Source of the DNA: an uncultured Desulfuromonadales bacterium | GTDB taxonomy: Bacteria > Desulfobacterota > Desulfuromonadia > Desulfuromonadales > Geopsychrobacteraceae | Reading direction: 5' to 3' | DNA length: 21,354 nt | Assembly (NCBI GenBank): GCA_947259685.1 | Contig: CAMYNC010000060.1 | Span: 1-21,354, forward strand | Part shown: in pieces, positions 7,284 through 13,048 of the stretch | How the letters are laid out: each line of letters begins with the position of its first letter | Position numbering within the stretch: position 1 is the stretch's first letter | Notes under the pieces: generated by a model | The model's input: the letters and a program-made list of their open reading frames with translations, nothing else | Told to the model about the DNA's origin: nothing | The model's database searches: none | Made by a program: the position numbers and the translations under genes

Positions 7284-7823
7284 TTGTTGAAGGATCGTTT
7301 CGATATTCTGCTGGGGGGCTTATTGCTGCTCTGCGCTGCGGTGATTAGCGGCCTGCTGCTCGGGGGGGGGTCCCAGGCCTCTCAGCGCGATCTGGCTGTG
7401 GACAAAGCACTGGAGCAGGAAATCGCCTACCAAGCGAAAGTCAGTTTTCTCGAGCGCCTTTATGCACCGGTCAGCGAACTGCGTTTTGCCGGACAGAATG
7501 AAGCGGCGCTGCTTAAGTTGGACGAACTCTCCCGGCGCTATCCTGATGAAGCTCACGGTGAACTGTTGCGCGGAGAGATTCTTCTGCAGCTGCAGGCGAT
7601 TCCTGAAGCGACTGCTCATCTGGCTCGCGCGGTGCGGATGAACGGCGATTATGTCGATCAGCACAGCCCCCTGTCACGCCGTGACCTGTTCGAACATTTG
7701 CTGACTGAGCAGTTGGCGGTGATCAAGCGCCGAGCAGACAACAATTCCTCTGCGACGGCCTTGCAGGCCGCCTTGAAAGATCTTTATTACCTGCAGGGTC
7801 GACTGGCGGGAGGTTGCGAATAA
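7284..7823 (+). CDS. Membrane-anchored TPR-like protein
   Basis: A 179-residue protein starting at TTG (7284, or the next codon TTG 7287) with AGGAG eight bases upstream inside the end of the preceding gene. A single membrane segment (about 9-28, rich in Leu) leaves the rest probably in the periplasm. The segment from about 60 to 110 has the pattern of tetratricopeptide repeats (LLKLDELSRRYPDEAHGELLRGEILLQLQAIPEATAHLARAV), pointing to protein-protein contact. No catalytic motif is seen. Between a solute-binding lipoprotein and a transporter, it could link them, but that is inference. A nine-G run just after the membrane segment could be slippage-prone. Its stop TAA overlaps the ATG of the next gene. 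Confidence 0.75.
   Translation: MLKDRFDILLGGLLLLCAAVISGLLLGGGSQASQRDLAVDKALEQEIAYQAKVSFLERLYAPVSELRFAGQNEAALLKLDELSRRYPDEAHGELLRGEILLQLQAIPEATAHLARAVRMNGDYVDQHSPLSRRDLFEHLLTEQLAVIKRRADNNSSATALQAALKDLYYLQGRLAGGCE
7362..7370 (+). repeat. Nine-G homopolymer inside the coding sequence
   Basis: A run of nine G encodes Gly-Gly-Gly just after the membrane segment of the TPR-like protein. As given, the frame is open through it. Runs of this length can slip during replication and switch a gene on and off, and can also be sequencing errors, though the intact downstream frame argues against an error here. Confidence 0.6.
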
Positions 7824-8896
7824 TGCCGCTGGCGTTGCGTGATCCGCATACCTGGCTGGTGATGCTGGCCGGAGGACTGCTAGGCCTCAGCGGCGTCTGG
7901 CTGATGGTGCTCGGCAATCCCCAGAACTCAGGCATCTGCGTCTCCTGCTTTTTGGAGAACAGCGCCGGAGCCCTCGGTTTCCATGACAACGCGCGCATGC
8001 AGTATTTACGGCCGGAACTGATCGGGTTTGTCCTCGGCTCCACCCTGGCCGCGGCACTTTTTCGCGAATTTTCCTCTCGTGGCGGCAGCGCGCCCTTGCC
8101 GCGCCTGCTCTCCGGGATCTTCCTGATCGTCGGCTGCTCGGTGTTTATCGGTTGCCCGATCAAGCTGTTTTTTCGGCTGGCGGCGGGTGATCTGACTACC
8201 CTGACCGGATTGGCCGGACTGGCGGTCGGTGTCTGGCTCGGTCTCAAAGGGCTGGCGGTCGGTGTGCACCTTGGCAGCCCCGCCAAGCAGCGGGGTGGCT
8301 CCGGATTCTGGACCCCGCTGCTGTTTCTGGTGCTGTTGGGCTTTTTGTTGGCTCGGCCAGGTTTTATTTTGTTTTCCGAACGGGGCAGCGCCGCCGAAGC
8401 TGCTCCGGTGCTGATCGCCTTGCTGGTTGGACTGCTTCTCGGTGCCATTGCCCAGCGGACCCGCTTTTGCATTACCGGCAGTTTGCGCGACCTGTTCATT
8501 ATGGGTACCAGATCTCAGCTGTTCTGGGGGTTCCTGGTGTTTATCCTGCTCGCATTTGCAGCTTCGGTGGTCACCGGCAATTTTAAGCCAGGCTTTTATG
8601 GCCAGCCAGGTGCCCACCTCGATCTGCTCTGGAGTTTTTTGGGTATGCTGCTGGTCGGTTCGGTCTCTGTGTTGATCGGTGGTTGTCCTTTTCGTCAGTT
8701 GATCAAAGCGGGGGAAGGGGATGCTGACGCCGGTTTGGTGGTGGTCGGAATGTTGATCGGCGCTGGGCTGGTCCAATCCTGGCAGATTGCCGGGACCGCT
8801 GCAGGTGTCTCGCTTTATGGCAAGGTTGCGGTAGTTGCCGGACTGGCTTTCTTCCTGCTCAACCTGTTGTTGTTTCGCGAACGTTCCGCCAGTTAA
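7823..8896 (+). CDS. yedE: YeeE/YedE-family transporter, putative selenium/sulfur compound permease
   Basis: A polytopic inner-membrane protein of 357 residues with about nine or ten hydrophobic segments. YeeE relatives import thiosulfate through paired conserved cysteines; the YedE branch is linked by genome context to selenium use. Family marks are the N-terminal GNPQNSGICVSCF followed by SAGALGFH (C39, C42), GCSVFIGCPIKLFFRLAAGD (C105, C111), TRFCITGSLRD (C216) and IGGCPFRQLI (C288). The two GCP-type loops are the duplicated signature of the fold. I chose ATG 7823 over TTG 7814: GGGAGG ends nine bases before it and it overlaps the upstream stop (TAATG). It closes the operon. Assignment to the selenium branch rests on my recall of its motif (ACF...AGALGLH), so sulfur or selenium substrate is not settled. 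No selD, selA or sirA/tusA gene is in the window. Confidence 0.85.
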   Translation: MPLALRDPHTWLVMLAGGLLGLSGVWLMVLGNPQNSGICVSCFLENSAGALGFHDNARMQYLRPELIGFVLGSTLAAALFREFSSRGGSAPLPRLLSGIFLIVGCSVFIGCPIKLFFRLAAGDLTTLTGLAGLAVGVWLGLKGLAVGVHLGSPAKQRGGSGFWTPLLFLVLLGFLLARPGFILFSERGSAAEAAPVLIALLVGLLLGAIAQRTRFCITGSLRDLFIMGTRSQLFWGFLVFILLAFAASVVTGNFKPGFYGQPGAHLDLLWSFLGMLLVGSVSVLIGGCPFRQLIKAGEGDADAGLVVVGMLIGAGLVQSWQIAGTAAGVSLYGKVAVVAGLAFFLLNLLLFRERSAS

Positions 8897-8917
8897 GACC
8901 AAACCCGAAAAGATGTC

Positions 8918-8995
8918 ACCGCAGAGAACGCAAAGATCGCCGAGGCATTCTGAGTAAATCCTATTTTGCTCTGCGTACTTTGCGTTCTTGCCTCA
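8918..8995. repeat. Palindromic intergenic repeat, probably a dispersed REP-like element
   Basis: CACCGCAGAGAACGCAAAG at the left and CTCTGCGTACTTTGCGTTCTTGCC at the right are inverted relatives. AGAACGCAAAG (8925-8935) pairs perfectly with CTTTGCGTTCT (8978-8988), giving an 11-bp stem around a 42-nt loop. I recall near-identical 'CACCGCAGAGACGCAGAG' palindromes scattered between genes in many environmental Proteobacteria and Desulfobacterota. It separates the sigma-54-type operon from the peptide locus. There is no T-run, so I do not call it an intrinsic terminator. Confidence 0.6.
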
Positions 8996-9108
8996 AGGCG
9001 CCTACTTCTGGCGAGTGAGTGAAACGAACGGGCGGTAAAAAAAATTCAGGTTTTGGTAATGCTTACTGGAGCCAAGTGGATAATCTAAACAGAAGAAAAG
9101 GATTGCTT

Positions 9109-9423
9109 TTGTCTGTCTTACTACGAAATCCAGATATTGTCTGGCGGCATGAAAAGCGCCGCGAAGAGCAGGTGCTGAACGAACTGGAAGCGGGAGGGGA
9201 TGTTGAAGAACGCGGGACGGTTATTCTGTTGATCTCCGGTATGATGCATCAGCTCAACCTGCTCGGTGGGATGATCTGGGCTCAGTGCGATGGCAGCCGG
9301 AGTCAGGAGCAGATCATCGATGGTCTGCTGGAAGAGTTCGATGCCGAACGCGAGATTATCGCTGCAGACGTTGCTGAATTTGTACAAGACCTACTAAAAC
9401 GAGGCTGGCTGATTTATGGCTGA
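9109..9423 (+). CDS. PqqD-like peptide chaperone of a radical SAM/SPASM system
   Basis: PqqD-fold proteins bind the leader of a ribosomal precursor peptide and present it to the radical SAM maturase. This one shows the fold's pattern: LLRNPDIVWRHEKRRE, ERGTVILLISGMMHQLNLLGGMIWAQCDGSRS, then an alpha-helical end with IIDGLLEEFDAE and VAEFVQDLLKRGWLI. The start is uncertain. The frame is open from GTG 9019, and GTG 9076 (GGAG only four bases away) is also possible. I prefer TTG 9109 because AAAGGA sits six bases upstream and it gives 104 residues, the usual size, with conserved sequence beginning at once; the residues before it look random. It overlaps the radical SAM gene by eight bases, so the two are translated together. 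It fits what I recall as the GeoRSP PqqD component. The family call is good, the start fair. Confidence 0.8.
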   Translation: MSVLLRNPDIVWRHEKRREEQVLNELEAGGDVEERGTVILLISGMMHQLNLLGGMIWAQCDGSRSQEQIIDGLLEEFDAEREIIAADVAEFVQDLLKRGWLIYG

Positions 9424-10420
9424 TGTAATATCCGAACAGTTTTCTGCGCCACTGACTTTTAACTGGACCCTGTCTTATCGTTGTAACTTCAGTTGCAGCC
9501 ATTGTTACAGCCGTGATGAAGCGGCTGAAGAGCTGCCGACCGAGCAAATCAAGCAGATTGTTGATGTGTTGGTCAAACAGCAGGTGCCGTTTATCAATTT
9601 TGGCGGCGGTGAACCGCTGATCCGAAAGGATCTGCTGGAGATCACCCGCTACGCCAGTGGCCAAGGGCTCAACGTATCGATGAACTCCAACGGCTGGCTG
9701 CTCGACCAGGCCACCGCTCAGGAATTGAAAGCGGCCGGTTTCAAAAGTGTCGGTATCAGTATCGACAGCGCCACCGGCGCCTCGCACGATGAATTCCGCA
9801 ACATGCCTGGTTCTTTCGAAAAAGCCACCGCCGCCCTTGACGCCCTGCATCAGGCCGGCATCAAAACCACCATGAGTTCGGTGATCTCGCGAATCAATTT
9901 TCAGGATTTCCGCTCACTGCTCGATTTGGCGAGAAAACATCATGTGGCGCAGATCTACCTGCATAATTTCAAGTGCAGCGGTCGCGGCTTTAAAAACCGC
10001 GAAGATCTCGATCTGACTCCCGATGAGTGGAAAGAGTTTTACGTTGAGGCTTTGCAGGTGAAAAACGAAACCGAGGATCTGCTGATCTCCTTTGATGATC
10101 CGGTAATCGCTTCGTTGCCCGGTTACCAGGAAGAGTCCTTGGTAAAAGGGAGCAGCTGCGGCAAGCTCTCCTTGCATCTGCGCCCGAATGGCGACATTAC
10201 TCCCTGTGGGTTCATTCCATTGGTAGTTGGTAATATTTTGTCGGATGATTTTGAGGATTTGTGGTACAATTCACCTGTTTTAAACGGCATGCGCAACAAG
10301 GAAGCCAAAGGTAAATGTCAGGGTTGTGGATCCTACCAGGACTGTCTGGGAGGCTGCACGGCACGGGCTTTTGCCACTACAGGTGATTTAAGCGAACCTG
10401 ATCCTCATTGTTGGAAGTAA
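9416..10420 (+). CDS. Radical SAM/SPASM peptide maturase (GeoRSP-like)
   Basis: An S-adenosylmethionine radical enzyme, 334 residues, expected to modify the short peptide encoded next to it. The SAM-binding [4Fe-4S] motif is C23-x3-C27-x2-C30 (YRCNFSCSHCYS), with the SAM-contact GGGEP at 63-67 and a full (beta/alpha)6-type barrel after it (SMNSNGWLLD, VGISIDS). The C-terminal SPASM domain is complete: C248, C264 (GDITPCGF), then C301-x2-C304-x5-C310-x3-C314 and C332 in the terminal HCWK, enough to bind two auxiliary clusters. SPASM enzymes make thioether, C-C or C-O crosslinks or epimerise residues in peptides; the reaction here cannot be read from sequence. Translation is coupled to the PqqD-like gene by overlap. 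It ends in tandem stops (TAATAG). Confidence 0.93.
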   Translation: MADVISEQFSAPLTFNWTLSYRCNFSCSHCYSRDEAAEELPTEQIKQIVDVLVKQQVPFINFGGGEPLIRKDLLEITRYASGQGLNVSMNSNGWLLDQATAQELKAAGFKSVGISIDSATGASHDEFRNMPGSFEKATAALDALHQAGIKTTMSSVISRINFQDFRSLLDLARKHHVAQIYLHNFKCSGRGFKNREDLDLTPDEWKEFYVEALQVKNETEDLLISFDDPVIASLPGYQEESLVKGSSCGKLSLHLRPNGDITPCGFIPLVVGNILSDDFEDLWYNSPVLNGMRNKEAKGKCQGCGSYQDCLGGCTARAFATTGDLSEPDPHCWK

Positions 10421-10450
10421 TAGCACTGGTCACATTAACCCGAACAAGTT

Positions 10451-10457
10451 AGGAGGT
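10451..10457 (+). promoter_or_regulatory. Perfect Shine-Dalgarno for the 18-codon peptide
   Basis: AGGAGGT, complementary to the 16S rRNA tail over all seven bases, lies six bases (cacgag) before ATG 10464. It is the strongest ribosome site I see in the window and argues that this tiny ORF is translated at high level. Confidence 0.85.
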
Positions 10458-10463
10458 CACGAG

Positions 10464-10520
10464 ATGAAAAAGTACCTGAAACCCCGGGTGGTCGGTTCCT
10501 CGAACGTTCATCCCTGCTAA
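10464..10520 (+). CDS. 18-residue precursor peptide, probable radical SAM/SPASM substrate
   Basis: The translation is MKKYLKPRVVGSSNVHPC, then TAA. It is far below normal gene-finder length, but four things support it: the AGGAGGT ribosome site six bases upstream, its place between the radical SAM/SPASM gene and the cluster-less SPASM gene, a strong intrinsic terminator starting six bases after its stop, and a composition typical of modified peptides. The N-terminal half is basic (KK, K, R) and could be a minimal leader held by the PqqD-like protein. The C-terminal GSSNVHPC offers Cys, His, Asn and Ser for modification, and the Cys is the last residue. SPASM enzymes commonly link a Cys sulfur to another residue, so C18 is the likely acceptor. 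The role could be a redox or metal cofactor, signal or toxin; nothing here decides. The gene is very likely real, the chemistry is inference. Confidence 0.82.
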   Translation: MKKYLKPRVVGSSNVHPC

Positions 10521-10526
10521 ACGGAC

Positions 10527-10560
10527 TGGGGGGGCAGGCAACTGCCCCCCCAATTCTTTT
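10527..10560 (+). terminator. Strong intrinsic terminator/attenuator behind the peptide gene
   Basis: An 11-bp perfect stem (TGGGGGGGCAG at 10527-10537 with CTGCCCCCCCA at 10542-10552) closes a GCAA tetraloop of the GNRA type and is followed by ATTCTTTTTC. It starts six bases after the peptide stop and ends before the next gene. Partial read-through would keep the downstream SPASM and desulfurase genes low while peptide message accumulates with a stable 3' end. Confidence 0.88.
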
Positions 10561-10577
10561 TCTGAAGAGTAACGCTT

Positions 10578-11525
10578 ATGGCTGTCGATCTTCTCGACGC
10601 ACCCTTGCGCATCAGTTGGGATTTCTGTCCCTTAAACGAGCCACCTTTAAGCCGGAAACTGCTATTGTCTGTCGCTGAGCAGCTAACCGCCGGTGGTATA
10701 TTTTTCGTCACCCTTGAAGCAGCGCCTCTGGCTCATCCGGACATTCAGGAAGTATTGTCAATACTTCGGCAGGGTGGTTGCCAAGTGGCATTGCTCAGCG
10801 ACGGATCGCCAGCCGAGGTGAAGACTTTGGCGCGGCTTGATGATAATTTCGCCTTGTTTATCGATGCCGGGTCGTTTTGTCGCTCCGGTGAGCTGGATGA
10901 ATCCTCCCTGGCCGCTGCTTTACAGGAAATCCGTCAATATCATAAAAATCCAGCCTTGCTTTGGACTCCAGTGGCGAAGCAACTGGCTTTGCTTCCGGAA
11001 TTATTACACTTCTGCACCCGGCATCAGGTTGGCCGTTTTAAGTTGCCAAACCAGAAGATCAGTGTTAATTCTGCAGATTCAGCGGCTGAAAATCTGCCTG
11101 ATTGTAGTGATCTTGAAGAGTTGGAGCAACTGGTGGAAATCAAGGGACTGCCTGCGGTCGACGGATTGCAGCTTGAGGTTCACGACCTGTTTCTCTGGGA
11201 ACTGCTGCAACCGCTTACTGGCGGGCAGCGTTCAGAATATGGTGGCTGCCAGGCCGCCAACAGCCTTGGACATATTTCCGTCTCAGGCGAACTTTTCCCC
11301 TGCTCATCCTGGCCGCTGTCTCTCGGTAGCCTGTTGGAAGCAGACCTGCTCGACCTCTGGCAATCTGCCCAGCGGCTGCAAATTCGCAAGGAGATTGCCC
11401 AAACGCCTGCCGGCTGTGACGGTTGCCGTGATTATTCGATCTGCTTTGGCGGCTGTCGGGGGCTCTCTAGCTACTGCCGGAAGGACGGTCTGGGGCGCGA
11501 TCTGCTCTGTCATGAGCGGCGGTGA
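10578..11525 (+). CDS. SPASM-domain protein lacking the radical SAM cluster motif (GeoRSP-like partner)
   Basis: A 315-residue protein laid out like a radical SAM/SPASM enzyme but with no CxxxCxxC: where the motif should be, the sequence is SWDFCPLNEPPL with a single Cys (C17). The barrel region is present in outline (IFFVTLEAAPL, VALLSDG, FALFIDAGS). The C-terminal SPASM Cys set is intact: C224 (YGGCQAANS), C242 (GELFPCSSW), C280-x2-C283-x5-C289-x3-C293, C300 and C311. It could therefore hold auxiliary Fe-S clusters but should not cleave SAM. Likely roles are substrate or electron partner of the radical SAM enzyme across the peptide gene. The GAAGAG ribosome site is eight bases from ATG. I recall a component named 'GeoRSP system SPASM domain protein' with these traits. 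Gap to the next gene is 12 bp. Confidence 0.88.
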   Translation: MAVDLLDAPLRISWDFCPLNEPPLSRKLLLSVAEQLTAGGIFFVTLEAAPLAHPDIQEVLSILRQGGCQVALLSDGSPAEVKTLARLDDNFALFIDAGSFCRSGELDESSLAAALQEIRQYHKNPALLWTPVAKQLALLPELLHFCTRHQVGRFKLPNQKISVNSADSAAENLPDCSDLEELEQLVEIKGLPAVDGLQLEVHDLFLWELLQPLTGGQRSEYGGCQAANSLGHISVSGELFPCSSWPLSLGSLLEADLLDLWQSAQRLQIRKEIAQTPAGCDGCRDYSICFGGCRGLSSYCRKDGLGRDLLCHERR

Positions 11526-11537
11526 AAGAATTTATAG

Positions 11538-12698
11538 ATGAATGAGCTGATCTATCTCGATAATGCCGCCACCAGTCATCCGAAACCGGAGGCTGTTTAC
11601 CTGGCCATGGATGCGGCCTTGCGACGTGGGGCCAGCCCTGGTCGTGGTGGACACCAGCAGGCGCTGTCTGCCGAACGAATGGTTTTTGAAGCGCGTGAAG
11701 CTCTGGCAGATTTCTTTAACGCTCCCGATTCAGAACAATTTATTTTTACTGCCAATGCCACGGTGGCGATTAACCTGGCGCTGTTTGGGCTGCTGTTGCC
11801 CGGAGATCGGGTCGTGACCAGCTCTCTGGAGCACAATGCCGTGAGTCGACCGCTGCGGGCGTTGCAGGATCGTGGTGTCAAGGTTGAGAAGGTTGCTGCA
11901 GGACCAGCGGGTGTGACCTCTGTTGCAGCCATTAAGCACGCCTGCTTACAGACAAGAACCCGCTTGCTGGTGATGAACCATTGCTCCAACGTTTATGGCG
12001 CCCTGCAGCCGGTGGAGGATCTAGGCCCCTGGTGCCATGAACGGGGGATTCTGTTCATGGTGGATGGTTCGCAGAGTGCCGGCTGCCTGCCGATCGATTT
12101 TCAAGCTCTGCAGGTCGATCTGTTCGCCGCACCTGGCCATAAAGGCATGCTGGGGCCGCAGGGAACCGGGTTTTTGTATGTGCGCAAAGGGCTGCAATTG
12201 ACGCCGCTGATTTACGGCGGCACCGGCGGCAGCAGTCATTCCGATCTGCCACCGGAGCAGTTTCCGGAACGTCTGGAATGCGGAACGCTGAACACCCCGG
12301 GTTTGGCCGGACTTAAGGCCGCCATCGGGTTTCTGCAACAGGTTGGGGTGGATAAGGTTCGGGCGCATGAACTCCAGGCGATAGAGCGACTGCTTGAGGG
12401 GTTGTGGGCCATTGATGCTGTGACGGTCTACGGACCCACATCCGCCTTGAACCGTGGGGCGGCGATCTCCTTTAACCTGCGGCACTACGACCCGGCGGAG
12501 GTCGGTTTTCTGCTTGATCAGCAACACCAGATCAGCCTGCGGATCGGTCTGCATTGTGCGCCCGATGCCCACCGCGCCATCGGCACCTATCCGCTGGGTA
12601 CGGTTCGCGTCAGTCCCGGCTATTTCACCACAGATAGCGAAATCGATACTTTTCTAGCCGCAGTGCAATCGCTTGCTGAACAACGCCAAGATTGCTGA
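11538..12698 (+). CDS. Cysteine desulfurase family protein (class V aminotransferase fold, PLP enzyme)
   Basis: A 386-residue PLP enzyme that probably removes sulfur (or selenium) from cysteine (or selenocysteine) as a protein-bound persulfide. Visible marks are the N-terminal YLDNAATSHPKP, SLEHNAVSRP with the ring-stacking H99, the D176 that contacts the PLP ring nitrogen (FMVDGSQSAG), the Schiff-base lysine K202 in AAPGHKGMLGPQGTGFLY, a Gly-rich TGGSSHSDLPP loop, and the acceptor Cys C340 in RIGLHCAPDAH. The RIGLHC form and short N-terminus mark the branch distinct from IscS and NifS and closer to SufS/CsdA-like proteins I recall being linked to selenium metabolism. The gene starts 12 bp after the SPASM gene with a weak ribosome site. 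It could supply sulfur for the Fe-S clusters of the two SPASM proteins or for the peptide itself. No SufE- or IscU-like partner is adjacent. Confidence 0.87.
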   Translation: MNELIYLDNAATSHPKPEAVYLAMDAALRRGASPGRGGHQQALSAERMVFEAREALADFFNAPDSEQFIFTANATVAINLALFGLLLPGDRVVTSSLEHNAVSRPLRALQDRGVKVEKVAAGPAGVTSVAAIKHACLQTRTRLLVMNHCSNVYGALQPVEDLGPWCHERGILFMVDGSQSAGCLPIDFQALQVDLFAAPGHKGMLGPQGTGFLYVRKGLQLTPLIYGGTGGSSHSDLPPEQFPERLECGTLNTPGLAGLKAAIGFLQQVGVDKVRAHELQAIERLLEGLWAIDAVTVYGPTSALNRGAAISFNLRHYDPAEVGFLLDQQHQISLRIGLHCAPDAHRAIGTYPLGTVRVSPGYFTTDSEIDTFLAAVQSLAEQRQDC

Positions 12699-12726
12699 CT
12701 GGTGCTCAGGGCAAAGGAATGCGATA

Positions 12727-12999
12727 ATGATGACTATGTTTCGTCAGTTGGCCACTGCTATGACACTGATTTTCCTGGTCTCCTGTTCCTTGGCACCAGA
12801 ACAGCCCGTCACCCGGAAAATGCTGAAAAATTCTGGAGTCTATCGGTCTTTTAAGATCGATGAGTCGCCCGAAGAAGTTTTGAATGCCCTCAACGTTGAA
12901 GGTGAGGTGGTCCTTAAAGCCCTGGAAGGTAACCGGCCGGTTTTTGTTAAGATTCTGGCGACCGCCGATGGCTTGCAGATCTCCTCTTATGATCGCTGA
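12727..12999 (+). CDS. Small lipoprotein of unknown function
   Basis: A 90-residue protein with a signal peptide and lipobox FLVSC (Cys about 20), so it should be anchored in the envelope. The mature part is short and charged (SGVYRSFKIDESPEEVLNALNVEGEVVLKALEGNRPVFVKILATADG), with a predicted alpha/beta character but no motif I recognise. I placed the start at ATG 12727 because AAAGGAA lies eight bases upstream and the protein then begins at the signal peptide; the frame is also open from ATG 12673, inside the desulfurase gene, but that extension reads as unrelated sequence. It lies 28 bp beyond the desulfurase gene and might be its operon partner, though nothing ties it to the peptide system. 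Confidence 0.65.
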   Translation: MMTMFRQLATAMTLIFLVSCSLAPEQPVTRKMLKNSGVYRSFKIDESPEEVLNALNVEGEVVLKALEGNRPVFVKILATADGLQISSYDR

Positions 13000-13048
13000 T
13001 AAAGAGCTGTTGTTGACCTGCTAACTCCAGAATGAAGGTTGTGATGCG

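Noticed and set aside
8006..8902. Minus-strand open frame of 298 codons opposite the YedE-type gene.
   Set aside because: The translation is Gln-rich, low in structure and has no ribosome site; it is the shadow of a GC-rich membrane protein gene.
10464..10520. Selenocysteine insertion in the precursor peptide or neighbouring genes.
   Set aside because: The peptide ends in TAA and its last residue is an ordinary Cys codon (TGC). No in-frame TGA that would extend a conserved domain was found in this locus.
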